Positions 7,283 to 15,653 of a stretch of DNA of 20,778 bases are shown one piece after another (the stretch's first letter is position 1; every line of letters begins with the position of its first letter). A program made the translations under genes and the position numbers. Location: NCBI GenBank assembly GCA_900552725.1, contig USAT01000028.1, forward strand, positions 1 through 20,778, in the 5' to 3' direction. The notes beneath the pieces are model-generated. The model worked only from the letters and a program-made list of their open reading frames with translations. It searched no databases and had not been told where the DNA came from. The stretch comes from an uncultured Eubacteriales bacterium. GTDB lineage: Bacteria > Bacillota > Clostridia > Oscillospirales > Oscillospiraceae.

Positions 7283-8380
7283 ATGAATCAGCTTCCGATT
7301 TTGGGCATTTCCATGGGCGACCCCTTCGGAAACGGCCCGGAGATCACAGTAAAGGCTCTGGCTGACCGGGCGGTCTATGACCGCTGCCGCCCGCTGGTGG
7401 TCGGCGACGTCAGCTGCATGGAGTACGCCGCACAGGCGGCGAAGGCCGCTTCCGGCATCGACATGAAGGTACGCCGAATCACCTCGGTCAGCGAGGCGGC
7501 CTTTGCCTACGGCACCATCGACGTATACGATCTGGGGCTTGTGAAGCCCCAGGATATCCCCGGCGATCCCGCACACCCCGCTCCCTTCGGGCTCGGTGCG
7601 ACGGCGCTGGGCGGCGAGGCGGCCTTCCAGTATGTCAGGACGGTCATCCAGCTGGCCATGGAGGGTCAGATCGACGCCACCATCACCAACGCGCTGAGCA
7701 AGGAGGCCATCAACATGGCCGGCCATCACTACAGCGGCCACACGGAGATCTACGCCGACTACACCCACACCTCCAAGTACACCATGATGCTGGCCCACGA
7801 GGATCTGCGTGTGGTCCACGTCTCCACCCACGTCTCCCTGCGCCAGGCCTGCGACCTGGTGAAGAAGGAGCGGGTGCTGGATGTGATCCGCATCGCTGAC
7901 GCCGGGTGCAAGGCCATCGGCATCAAGCATCCCAAGATCGGCGTGGCCGGTCTGAACCCCCACTGCGGCGAAAACGGCATGTTCGGCACCGAGGAGATCC
8001 AGGAGATCCAGCCCGCCATCGACGCCGCGCTGGCAGAGGGCATCAACATTCCCGAGAAGAAGCCCACGCCGCCGGACACGGTGTTCTCCAAGGCCATCGG
8101 CGGCTGGTACGATATCGTGGTGGTCATGTATCACGACCAGGGCCACATTCCCCTGAAGGTCAAGGGCTTTGTGTACAACAGGGCCGAGGGACACTGGGAC
8201 GCCGTGGCCGGCGTCAATGTGACGCTGGGGCTGCCCATCATCCGCGCCAGCGTGGATCACGGCACCGGCTTCGGCCATGCCGGAGACGGCCACGCCAACG
8301 AGCTGAGCCTGATCAACGCCATGGACTACGGCATCCGCATGGCCAACGCCAAACGGGAAGCCGCCGGTGCGCAGGCGTGA
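7283..8380 (+). CDS. pdxA2: PdxA-family 4-phospho-hydroxyacid dehydrogenase (PdxA2-like)
   Basis: This is a metal- and NAD-dependent oxidative decarboxylase of the PdxA family. Housekeeping PdxA acts on 4-phosphohydroxy-L-threonine, while the PdxA2 branch found beside DUF1537 kinases turns D-threonate or D-erythronate 4-phosphate into dihydroxyacetone phosphate and CO2. Context favours the second role; no other pyridoxal synthesis gene is present. The 365 residues start with GISMGDPFGNGPE; GHTE (H153) binds the phosphorylated substrate, and metal ligands are H183 (STHVSL), H227 (GLNPHCGE) and H284 (MYHDQGH), whose spacings of 44 and 57 match E. coli H166, H211 and H266. VDHGTGFGHAG near the C-terminus is also conserved. 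The ATG at 7283 follows AGGAGGG. All key residues are present, so this enzyme is probably active. The next gene begins 10 bases after its stop. Confidence 0.9.
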   Translation: MNQLPILGISMGDPFGNGPEITVKALADRAVYDRCRPLVVGDVSCMEYAAQAAKAASGIDMKVRRITSVSEAAFAYGTIDVYDLGLVKPQDIPGDPAHPAPFGLGATALGGEAAFQYVRTVIQLAMEGQIDATITNALSKEAINMAGHHYSGHTEIYADYTHTSKYTMMLAHEDLRVVHVSTHVSLRQACDLVKKERVLDVIRIADAGCKAIGIKHPKIGVAGLNPHCGENGMFGTEEIQEIQPAIDAALAEGINIPEKKPTPPDTVFSKAIGGWYDIVVVMYHDQGHIPLKVKGFVYNRAEGHWDAVAGVNVTLGLPIIRASVDHGTGFGHAGDGHANELSLINAMDYGIRMANAKREAAGAQA

Positions 8381-8390
8381 AGGAGGACAT

Positions 8391-9389
8391 ATGAAGATTA
8401 CTATGACGGAAGCGGTCTGCCGGGAGGGCATGGAGCTGCTGGAGGGCAAGGCCGACATTTTTGTGGCGCATGACGCCAATCCCCATCACTATCCGGAGCA
8501 TCTGAAGGACACCGACGCGCTGATCGTCCGCGTGGCGGACAAGGGCGCCATCGACGAGGCGTCCATGCTGGCCAGCCCCGCGCTGAAGGTCATCGGACGC
8601 ACGGGCATCGGCTACGACTCCGTGGATGTGGAGGCCGCCACGCGGCTGGGCATCCCGGTGGTCATCACCCCCGGCGCCAACAACCGCAGCGTGGCCGAGC
8701 ATGTTGTCACGCTGATGCTGGCACTGTCGAAGAATCTGGTGGAGGGCGATGTGGAGCAGCGCAAGGGCAACTGGAAGATCCGCGACGCCCACAAGGCCTT
8801 CGAGGTCGAGCAGAAGGTCTGCCTGCTGGTGGGCCTGGGCACCATCGGCAAGATCGTGGCCCATCTGTGCCAGGGGCTGGACATGAAGGTCATCGCCTAC
8901 GACAGCTTCCTGACGAAGGAGCAGATGGCCGAGCTGGGCGTGGAAAAGTACGACGACAAATTCGAGGCCCTGGGCGCCGCCGATGTGGTGGTGCAGATGC
9001 CGCTGATTGAGGGCGTTACCAACAATACCATCGCCATGGCCGAGCTGAAGGCCATGAAGCCCACGGCGCTGCTGATCAACTGCGGACGCGGCGGTCTGGT
9101 CAACGAGCCGGATCTATGCGCGGCGCTGAAGGCGGGCGAGATCGCCGGTGCGGGGCTGGATGTGTTCTGGAACGAGCCCACCCGCACGGATGACGAGATC
9201 CTGCACTGCCCCAACGTGATCGTCAGTCCCCACAGCGCCGCCCAGACCCGCGAGGCGGTCATCAAGATGGCCACCATGTGCGTGGAGGGCTGCCTGGCTG
9301 TGTGCGACGGCAAGAAGTGGCCCTATGTGGCGGACAAGAAGGTATACGACCATCCCCGCTGGGCCGGGAAAGAATGGGCTGAGGTGTAA
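8391..9389 (+). CDS. D-isomer-specific 2-hydroxyacid dehydrogenase (SerA-like)
   Basis: This is a cytoplasmic NAD-dependent dehydrogenase of the D-3-phosphoglycerate dehydrogenase / glyoxylate reductase superfamily, 332 residues, lacking the C-terminal ACT domain of housekeeping SerA. The substrate-binding segment GRTGIGYDSVDVEAA is at 69-83, the Rossmann motif GLGTIG at 148-153, and the catalytic triad is R233 (CGRGGLV), E262 (FWNEPT) and H281 (SPHSAA). The ATG at 8391 was chosen because AGGAGG sits 4-9 bases before it, directly after the upstream stop; a GTG at 8367 inside the previous gene has no such support. In this cluster it probably interconverts a 2-keto acid and a D-2-hydroxy acid. 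The exact substrate is unknown. Confidence 0.9.
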   Translation: MKITMTEAVCREGMELLEGKADIFVAHDANPHHYPEHLKDTDALIVRVADKGAIDEASMLASPALKVIGRTGIGYDSVDVEAATRLGIPVVITPGANNRSVAEHVVTLMLALSKNLVEGDVEQRKGNWKIRDAHKAFEVEQKVCLLVGLGTIGKIVAHLCQGLDMKVIAYDSFLTKEQMAELGVEKYDDKFEALGAADVVVQMPLIEGVTNNTIAMAELKAMKPTALLINCGRGGLVNEPDLCAALKAGEIAGAGLDVFWNEPTRTDDEILHCPNVIVSPHSAAQTREAVIKMATMCVEGCLAVCDGKKWPYVADKKVYDHPRWAGKEWAEV

Positions 9390-9392
9390 CAT

Positions 9393-10133
9393 ATGAAAGA
9401 AACCGTCGCCAAGCTGAAAAAAGCACGCCTGACGGTGCTGCTGGCCAATCTGATCTACTTCCTGGCAGTACTGGCGTTGGGCTTCCTGATCTTCGTCAAG
9501 GGCCGCGGCGGTCTGCTGTACGGCTTGGTGGCGGCCGCACTGGCGGCCTATCTTGCGCTGATCCGGCCGTTGACCGTCAGATACAAACGCACCGCACGGG
9601 AAGGCCTTCTCCGGGAAAACGTGTGCCGGGGGATGAGCGATTTCACCTATCTCCCCAAGGCGGGCTTTACCGCCCAGGAGTTTCAGGAGGCCGGTCTTAT
9701 GGCCGGTGACACAGGCAAGGCATTCCTGAGCCGCGAGCTGGTGACAACCTGTAAAGGCGGCTTCCGCCTGAAAATGGCAGATGTGACCTTCCCGGTCAGG
9801 AAGGATGGGCTGAACGCTATGTTCAACGGTATGCTGCTGCACGTCACCAACGACAGCGCAACGTTTCCGGAGCTGCGGCTGACATCCGGTGAGACGGACG
9901 TGCCGCCGGCGGCCAGAGCGCTGCTGGAGCAGCTGCCGGGAGAGTACTCCCTGTGGGCCGGGCGTCAGGGCCTGTATCTGCTGCTGCGGGGACGGTTTAT
10001 CGGCTTCCCGGTAAATCCGCTGCTGCACATCACGGAAAAGACCATGGAGGCCGCGCTGCTGCCGGAGGCCGCATGCGGCATGCGTCTGGCGCAGGTGCTG
10101 TCCGTCCCGGAGAAAAACAAGGAAAGGAACTGA
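9393..10133 (+). CDS. Hypothetical protein with two N-terminal membrane helices
   Basis: I do not recognise this protein with confidence; the layout weakly recalls DUF3137-type proteins. It has 246 residues. After a short basic start, two hydrophobic helices (about 12-35 and 40-58) form a hairpin, followed by a basic stretch (RYKRTAREG) and a soluble domain of about 185 residues that probably faces the cytoplasm. The soluble part mixes short beta-like and helical segments and shows no catalytic motif I can name. It starts only three bases after the dehydrogenase stop with GAGGTG as ribosome binding site, so it is co-translated with the catabolic genes and precedes the LarA-like gene by 42 bases. 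Its frame is intact, unlike several neighbours. Confidence 0.75.
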   Translation: MKETVAKLKKARLTVLLANLIYFLAVLALGFLIFVKGRGGLLYGLVAAALAAYLALIRPLTVRYKRTAREGLLRENVCRGMSDFTYLPKAGFTAQEFQEAGLMAGDTGKAFLSRELVTTCKGGFRLKMADVTFPVRKDGLNAMFNGMLLHVTNDSATFPELRLTSGETDVPPAARALLEQLPGEYSLWAGRQGLYLLLRGRFIGFPVNPLLHITEKTMEAALLPEAACGMRLAQVLSVPEKNKERN

Positions 10134-10175
10134 TCGCTTACGGAAATCAAAGAACAATCAGGACTCCGAAAGGTT

Positions 10176-11432
10176 TTGGAGGAAGTACCCATCCCCGGAA
10201 TGTGCCGCGTGCGGCAGCGGTTCGACCGCGACGGCATCTCTGATGTGGCGGCGGTTCTGCGGGAAAAGCTGAATGACGAAAAGCTGAAGGCTCGCATTCG
10301 ACCCGGAATGCGGGTGGTGCTGACCGGCAGCAGCCGCCAGATCGCCAACATGCCCCTGATCCTGAAGGAGCTGGCGGCCTTTGTCCGGGCACAGGGCGGC
10401 GAGCCCTGCATCATCCCCGCCATGGGCAGTCACGGCGGCGCCACCGCCGAGGGCCAGAAGGCCCTGCTGGAGGGCTACGGCATCACCGAGGACTACTGCG
10501 GCTGCCCCATCCTCTCCAGCATGGAGACCGTCCGGGTGGGACAGCTTCCGGACGGCGACGAGGTCCGTATGGACAGGTTCGCCCACGAGGCCGACGCGGT
10601 GATCGTCGTGGGCCGCATCAAGGCCCACACCGCCTTCCGCGGCACCTACGAATCCGGTCTGGTCAAGATGATGGCCATCGGTATGGGCAAGCGGGCCGGA
10701 GCGGACTCGCTGCACCGGGCCGGCTTCGGCAAGATGGGCGAGCGTCTTCCCCTGTACGCGAAGGTCGTGTTTGACAACTGTAACGTGATCTTCGGCGTGG
10801 TGCCCATTGAAAATGAATTCGACCAGACCTGCCGCATTGAGGTGATCCCGGCGGAGGAGATCTTTGACCGGGAGCCGGAGCTGCTGCGCTACGCCAAGAG
10901 CCGCCTGCCCCGCATCCTGCTGCCGGAAACGGATGTGCTGATCGTGGGCGAGATCGGAAAGAACTTCTCCGGCAGCGGCATGGATCCCAATGTGACCGGG
11001 ACCTTCGGCACCCCCTACGCCACCGGCGGTATCCAAAAGCAGCGGGTGGTGGTGCTGGATCTGTCGGAACAGACACACGGCAATTTCATCGGCCTGGGTA
11101 TGGCGGACACCACGACCAAGCGTGCCTTTGAAAAGCTGGATACCAACGCGGCCTACTTCAATATGCTGACCTCCACGGTGTTGTGCGTAGGCAAGATCCC
11201 CATGGTACTGGAGGACGACAAGCTGGCCATCCAGGCGGCGCTGAAAACCCTGACCCAGGTGGACAGGGAGCACATCCGCATGGTGTACCTGAAAAACACC
11301 CTCTCGCTGGAGACCATTATGGTGTCCGAGGCGCTGCTGGAGCAGGTACGCGGCCGGGATGACATGGAGATTTTGGAACAGCCCCATCCCCTGTCCTTTG
11401 ACAGCGAGGGCCGGCTGCTGGATCTGAACTAA
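10176..11432 (+). CDS. LarA-like protein (DUF2088, lactate racemase N-terminal domain family)
   Basis: This is probably a nickel-pincer-nucleotide-type racemase or epimerase of 2-hydroxy acids, by family. The roughly 418-residue protein shows GSHGGATAEGQ near residue 88, then VGRIKAHTAFRGTYESGLVK with KMMAIGMGKRAGAD, matching the conserved Lys/His-rich block of DUF2088 proteins. In this cluster it could invert the C2 hydroxyl of the imported acid before oxidation or phosphorylation. No larB, larC or larE cofactor genes are in the window. The start is uncertain. The TTG at 10176 has only a weak AAAGG before it, and the frame stays open upstream to 10134 with protein-like sequence (TEIKEQSGLRKV) behind a good AAGGAAAGGA ribosome binding site, but without ATG, GTG or TTG there; an ACG at 10140 stands at the expected spot. 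The start codon may have been lost. Confidence 0.82.
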   Translation: MEEVPIPGMCRVRQRFDRDGISDVAAVLREKLNDEKLKARIRPGMRVVLTGSSRQIANMPLILKELAAFVRAQGGEPCIIPAMGSHGGATAEGQKALLEGYGITEDYCGCPILSSMETVRVGQLPDGDEVRMDRFAHEADAVIVVGRIKAHTAFRGTYESGLVKMMAIGMGKRAGADSLHRAGFGKMGERLPLYAKVVFDNCNVIFGVVPIENEFDQTCRIEVIPAEEIFDREPELLRYAKSRLPRILLPETDVLIVGEIGKNFSGSGMDPNVTGTFGTPYATGGIQKQRVVVLDLSEQTHGNFIGLGMADTTTKRAFEKLDTNAAYFNMLTSTVLCVGKIPMVLEDDKLAIQAALKTLTQVDREHIRMVYLKNTLSLETIMVSEALLEQVRGRDDMEILEQPHPLSFDSEGRLLDLN

Positions 11433-11459
11433 ATTGAAATAGGAAGGGAGCAATACACT

Positions 11460-11984
11460 TTGAGAAACGAAAAGTATAAACAGGATATCATCCCCGGCAT
11501 CGTGCTGATGATATTCTCCATCGGCTATCTGGCGATGATTCCCAGTATTGTTGAGTTCAAGGGTATGGGCTCTACGCCGCTGACCAACCGCTTTGTCCCC
11601 TATCTGTGGGGCGGCGCGCTGCTGGTGCTGAGCGTGTGGATCCTGGTGCGCGGCATCATCAAGCGGAAAAAATTCCTGGCCGAGGGCGGCCAGATCAAAA
11701 AGACGCCGCTGCTGACTGTGCTCAAGGATTACCGTGAGGTGGTGGCAAGCTTCGTGGCGCTGGCCATCTATGTGGGCGTGATGAAGCTTCTGGGCTTCGC
11801 CATTTCCACGGCGCTCTACGTCTTTGTCCAGATCCTCATCCTGACGCCCAAGGCAAAGTGGAAGGCGACAACGGTTCCCGCCGCCATCACGGCGGTTTTG
11901 ACCGGCGGCGTGCTGTTCTATATCTTCCGGTATCTGCTCAACGTGCTGCTGCCTGTCGGCATCCTGAGCATCTTCGGTCTGTAA
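11460..11984 (+). CDS. tctB: Tripartite tricarboxylate transporter, small membrane subunit TctB
   Basis: This is the small integral-membrane subunit of a TTT-family secondary transporter, which takes up carboxylates delivered by an extracytoplasmic binding protein. The 174 residues have four hydrophobic segments (about 11-32, 46-66, 88-120 in two parts, and 130-170), as in the TctB/DUF1468 family. The start is a TTG at 11460, well supported by AGGAAGGGAG at a spacing of 9; no ATG fits. It starts 27 bases after the LarA-like gene and ends 18 bases before TctA, so the transporter is part of the same transcript. The sequence alone does not say whether the substrate is a tricarboxylate or a smaller sugar acid; the neighbours favour the latter. 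Confidence 0.88.
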   Translation: MRNEKYKQDIIPGIVLMIFSIGYLAMIPSIVEFKGMGSTPLTNRFVPYLWGGALLVLSVWILVRGIIKRKKFLAEGGQIKKTPLLTVLKDYREVVASFVALAIYVGVMKLLGFAISTALYVFVQILILTPKAKWKATTVPAAITAVLTGGVLFYIFRYLLNVLLPVGILSIFGL

Positions 11985-12002
11985 GAAAGGTAGGGTGACA
12001 CA

Positions 12003-13538
12003 ATGGTTTTAGAAGGCTTGACCGCGGCGCTCCAGCCGCTGACCATCGCTCTGGTGGCACTGGGTACCATCGTGGGTATTATTTTCGGCTCTATCCCCGG
12101 CCTGACGGCCACAATGGCGGTCGTCATGTTCCTGCCGGTAAGGTATTCCATGACCTCCTCGCAGGGCATTTCCATGCTGATGGCGCTGTACATCGGCGGT
12201 ATCTCCGGCGGCCTGATCTCCGCCATCCTGCTGAACATCCCCGGCACCCTCTCCTCGGTCGCCACCTGCTTTGACGGAAAGCCGATGGCGGATAAGGGCG
12301 AGGCCGGGAAAGCGCTGGGCACCGGCGTGGTGTTTTCCTTCATCGGTACGATCATCGGTCTGATCCTGCTGATCGTGCTGTCCCCGGTGCTGTGCAACTT
12401 CGCGCTGAAGTTCCAGGCGTATGAGTACTGCGCACTGGCTATCTTCTCCCTGTCGATGGTCATCGCCCTGACGGGCCACGACATGCCCAAGGGCCTGATC
12501 AGCGCCGTGCTGGGCGCGCTGCTGACCACGGTCGGTCTTGCGCCGATCGACTCCAAGCCCCGCTTTACCTTCGGTCTGTACCAGCTCAACAACGGCTTCG
12601 CCCTGGTGGTGCTGCTGATTGGTCTGTTCGCCATCTCCGAGATCATGGCCGATGCCGAGACGGTGCGCCATGCCCAGGACTACACCGTGCGCCAGAACGT
12701 CAAGATCAAGGGCGTGGGCTTCTCCATGAAGGAGTTCGTCGGTCAGATCCCCAATGCCATCGTCTCCGCCCTCATCGGCGTGGGCATCGGCATCCTGCCG
12801 GGCATCGGCGGCGGCGTGTCCTGCATGATCTCCTACACCGTGTTCAAGAATACCTCCAAGCACCGCGAGCTCTACGGCACCGGCATTATGGACGGCGTTG
12901 TGGCCTCCGAGACCGCCAACAACGGCACCATCGGCGGCGCTATGATCCCCCTGCTGGCGCTGGGCATCCCCGGCGACGCCGTCACCGCGATGCTGCTGGG
13001 CGGCCTGCAGGTACACAACGTGGCGCCCGGCCCGCTGATCTATGAGAAGAACGGCGCTGTGGTGTATGCCATCTTCTTCGCCATGGGCCTTTCCGCCATC
13101 TTCATGATGGTGTTCATGCTGTTCGGCATGAGGCTGTTCGTCTCCGTGCTGAAGATCCCCAAGAACTTCCTGCTGCCGGTCATCATCGTTCTGTGTGGCA
13201 TCGGCGCCATCGGCAACTCCAACAACGTTTTCGATACCTACAGCATGGTGGCCTTCGGCCTGATGTCCTATCTGCTGATCAAGTCGAAGATCCCCACGGT
13301 GCCCATGATCCTGGGCTTCATCCTGGGGCCCATGTTCGAGGAGAACCTGCGCCGTGTTTCCCAGCTTTCCTCCAGCGAATCCCTCTTCAGCCACCCCATT
13401 TCCTGTGTATTTATTGTCGTGACGGTGATCGTAGTCATCTTCTCCGTCCGTGCCAACCGTAAGGATGCCCTCCGAGCACAGCAGGAGGAGCTGGCACAGA
13501 TGGCCAAGCTGAAGGCGGCCCGGAACGACGGTGAATAA
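12003..13538 (+). CDS. tctA: Tripartite tricarboxylate transporter, large membrane subunit TctA
   Basis: This is the large permease subunit, 511 residues with about 11-12 hydrophobic helices. The family signature GSIPGLTATMAVVMFLP is near residues 28-45, and a second GILPGIGGG motif about 260 residues in marks the internal repeat typical of TctA. GTIGGAMIPLLALGIPGD is also characteristic. The ATG at 12003 follows AGGTAGGGTGA. The gene is intact and full length. It is followed, 28 bases after its stop, by the binding-protein gene, giving the order B-A-C instead of the C-B-A of the classical Salmonella tct operon. Confidence 0.95.
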   Translation: MVLEGLTAALQPLTIALVALGTIVGIIFGSIPGLTATMAVVMFLPVRYSMTSSQGISMLMALYIGGISGGLISAILLNIPGTLSSVATCFDGKPMADKGEAGKALGTGVVFSFIGTIIGLILLIVLSPVLCNFALKFQAYEYCALAIFSLSMVIALTGHDMPKGLISAVLGALLTTVGLAPIDSKPRFTFGLYQLNNGFALVVLLIGLFAISEIMADAETVRHAQDYTVRQNVKIKGVGFSMKEFVGQIPNAIVSALIGVGIGILPGIGGGVSCMISYTVFKNTSKHRELYGTGIMDGVVASETANNGTIGGAMIPLLALGIPGDAVTAMLLGGLQVHNVAPGPLIYEKNGAVVYAIFFAMGLSAIFMMVFMLFGMRLFVSVLKIPKNFLLPVIIVLCGIGAIGNSNNVFDTYSMVAFGLMSYLLIKSKIPTVPMILGFILGPMFEENLRRVSQLSSSESLFSHPISCVFIVVTVIVVIFSVRANRKDALRAQQEELAQMAKLKAARNDGE

Positions 13539-13566
13539 ATTCAAAATTGTAATGAGGAGAAGTACC

Positions 13567-14553
13567 ATGAAAAAAGTAATTTCCCTGGTTTTGGCCATGC
13601 TGATGGCCCTGTCTCTGGTGGCCTGCGGCGGCAGCAACGATGCTACCACCGACGATGTTGACCCCAATGCGGGATGGACCCCCACCAAGACCATCAATAT
13701 CTACATGACCCACAGCGCCGGCGGCGATACCGACTACATGGGCCGTCAGCTGGCCACCGCGCTGGAGAAGGTCCTGGGCGTGTCCGTGGTCGTGACCAAC
13801 GTCACCGGCTCCAACGGCGCCACCTGCATGCAGCAGTACAAGGACGGCGATAAGGACGGCTATACCCTCATCGCCACCAACACCGCCGCCCTCAACGGCA
13901 ACGAGGCCACCGGCATGGTGGACTTCGGCTATGACGCCTTCGAGCCCGTCGCCGTCTACGGCATCCAGTCCGGCGAGAACATCGTCGTTCCCGCAGACTC
14001 TCCCTACAACACCCTGGGTGAGCTGATCGAGGCCACCAAGGCCAATCCCGGCCAGATCAAGTACGGCATCTCCACCGGCGGCGGCGTGTACATCCAGGCC
14101 TGCGTGCTGACCAACCTGGGCGGCGCTGAATTCAACATCATTGACGCCGGCGACGCCGCGACCCGCCTGACCGCTCTGCTGGGCGGCGAGGTGGACGCCA
14201 CCTCCCTGACCTATTCCACCGCTGCCGACTACATCGAGAAGGGCCAGCTGAAGACCCTGTGCACCTGCCTGTCCAAGGCCCCTGACCTGCTGCCCGACAT
14301 GGCCACCGCCCAGGAGACCATCCCCGAGCTGAAGATCGACACCGAGTATGTCCTTCTGGCACCCAAGGGTACGCCCGCCAACATCGTCAAGGCCCTGAAT
14401 GACGCCGTGCTGGAAGCCACCGGCACCGACGATTGGATGCAGATGGTCAACGACTACTGCTTCCAGAACACCTTCGTCCTGAATGTTGACGACACCGTTG
14501 CCAACCTGAAGGAGCAGCGCGACCTGTTCCAGAGCTTTGTGCCGTTCCTGTAA
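13567..14553 (+). CDS. tctC: Tripartite tricarboxylate transporter substrate-binding lipoprotein TctC
   Basis: This is the extracytoplasmic solute receptor of the TTT transporter. The 328-residue product begins with a lipoprotein signal: MKK, a hydrophobic core and lipobox LVAC with the acylated cysteine at residue 20, followed by a Ser/Asp/Thr-rich linker. The mature domain shows the TctC (Bug) pattern: IYMTHSAGGDTDYMGRQLA, where the helix after the glycines binds a carboxylate, then VTNVTGSNGATCMQQ, and a GGEVDATSLTYS segment. The ATG at 13567 was chosen over a GTG at 13531 because it starts the signal peptide and has GAGGAGA 7 bases before it. The gene ends the operon; a perfect terminator stem follows. 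The ligand is unknown. Confidence 0.93.
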   Translation: MKKVISLVLAMLMALSLVACGGSNDATTDDVDPNAGWTPTKTINIYMTHSAGGDTDYMGRQLATALEKVLGVSVVVTNVTGSNGATCMQQYKDGDKDGYTLIATNTAALNGNEATGMVDFGYDAFEPVAVYGIQSGENIVVPADSPYNTLGELIEATKANPGQIKYGISTGGGVYIQACVLTNLGGAEFNIIDAGDAATRLTALLGGEVDATSLTYSTAADYIEKGQLKTLCTCLSKAPDLLPDMATAQETIPELKIDTEYVLLAPKGTPANIVKALNDAVLEATGTDDWMQMVNDYCFQNTFVLNVDDTVANLKEQRDLFQSFVPFL

Positions 14554-14592
14554 GCCGGCGCGGAATTCCTGAGCAAATTCACAAGCAAGCGG

Positions 14593-14628
14593 AAGGAAGG
14601 CCCCGCAGAGGCGGGGCCTTCCTTTTTC
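14593..14628 (+). terminator. Rho-independent terminator after tctC
   Basis: A perfect 14-bp stem, 14593-14606 with 14611-14624, contains GGCCCCGC and an AGAG loop and ends in TTTTT. It lies 40 bases after the tctC stop and only 23 bases before the next start codon, so the AEC permease needs read-through or a promoter that I could not identify. Confidence 0.95.
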
Positions 14629-14650
14629 TCATGCCAAGGAGGACGATCAC

Positions 14651-15571
14651 ATGATGGCTGAATTGCTGCGGCTGGAGCTGGTTCTCATGCTGCTGGCGGG
14701 ATTGGGCTTTTTTCTGTGCAGGCGGCAGTTCCTGACGGGCGACGGGCAAAAGTGCCTGACGGATATTGTGACGGATGTGATACTGCCGTGCAATATTTTT
14801 CTGTCCTTTCTGGACAGCGGCGGTGTGGAGATGCTGCGGGCATCCCTTGTCACCGTGGGGCTCAGCGTTGTCACCATCGTGGGCAGCTCGGCGCTTGGCT
14901 GGTTGCTGTACCGGCGTATGGCGCCTCAGAAGCGTGCCGTGTTCCAATACGGCATCGCCAACTCCAACGCGCTGTTCATCGGCCTGCCCATCATTCAGGA
15001 TCTGCTGGGCGCCGACGGCGTTCTGCAGCTGTCCATGTATCTGATCTTTGCCCGCGTATTCGTCTGGACCTACGGTCTGTCGCTGTACACCGGTACGCAG
15101 GGAAACCGGCGGGACGCCCTGAAAAAGTTGGTGACGCAGCCGGCCATGATCGCGGCCTATCTGGGCATTGCCGCCATGCTTACCGGGCTTAGGCCGCCGC
15201 AGTTCCTGCTGGATACCGCCGGGTATCTCAGCCAGTGCCTGACGGCGCTGAGCATGATGCTGGTGGGAACCGTTCTGGTAGGGCTGAAGCCGCGGGATCT
15301 GCTGCGCCGGGACGTATGGGGCTTCTGCGGCGTGCGTCTGGCGCTGCTGCCGGGACTGACGCTGGCGCTGTGCCGCCTGCTGAACGTCCCTTATATCGTG
15401 GCAGGCACCTGCACGCTGCTGAGCGGTATGCCGGCAGCCAGTCTGACCGCCGTACTGGCGGTGCGCTATCAGGTGGACGCCCACACCGCCGCCATCGTGG
15501 TGGCACTGAGCACCGTGCTCTCCGCCGTCACCATCCCGCTGTGGTACCTGGTCCTGCAGCTGGTGTGGTAG
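14651..15571 (+). CDS. AEC family (auxin efflux carrier-type) permease
   Basis: This is an inner-membrane carrier of 306 residues with about ten hydrophobic helices in two groups, separated by a short polar middle near residues 150-160. Family marks include ILPCNIFLSF in helix 2, FQYGIANSNALFIGLPI in helix 4, where the Asn-Gly-Pro region is typical, and LLSGMPAAS in helix 8. Bacterial members move malate, malonate and other small carboxylates, which suits a cluster for hydroxy-acid use. The ATG at 14651 follows AAGGAGGA by 7 bases; a second ATG directly after it is equally possible. The gene follows a strong terminator and is followed after 82 bases by the damaged kinase, so these two may form a separate unit. 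The frame is intact. Confidence 0.88.
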   Translation: MMAELLRLELVLMLLAGLGFFLCRRQFLTGDGQKCLTDIVTDVILPCNIFLSFLDSGGVEMLRASLVTVGLSVVTIVGSSALGWLLYRRMAPQKRAVFQYGIANSNALFIGLPIIQDLLGADGVLQLSMYLIFARVFVWTYGLSLYTGTQGNRRDALKKLVTQPAMIAAYLGIAAMLTGLRPPQFLLDTAGYLSQCLTALSMMLVGTVLVGLKPRDLLRRDVWGFCGVRLALLPGLTLALCRLLNVPYIVAGTCTLLSGMPAASLTAVLAVRYQVDAHTAAIVVALSTVLSAVTIPLWYLVLQLVW

Positions 15572-15653
15572 AGAAAGCGGCCCGACGGGGCGCGGCACGA
15601 CCACACGGAGGAGCGCCCGAAGAACAGACGATCTGCGAAGGGGGGCAATCGAG

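Noticed and set aside
12009..13697. 562-codon minus-strand frame opposite tctA
   Set aside because: Asp/His/Gly/Gln-rich antisense of a typical membrane protein gene; not coding.
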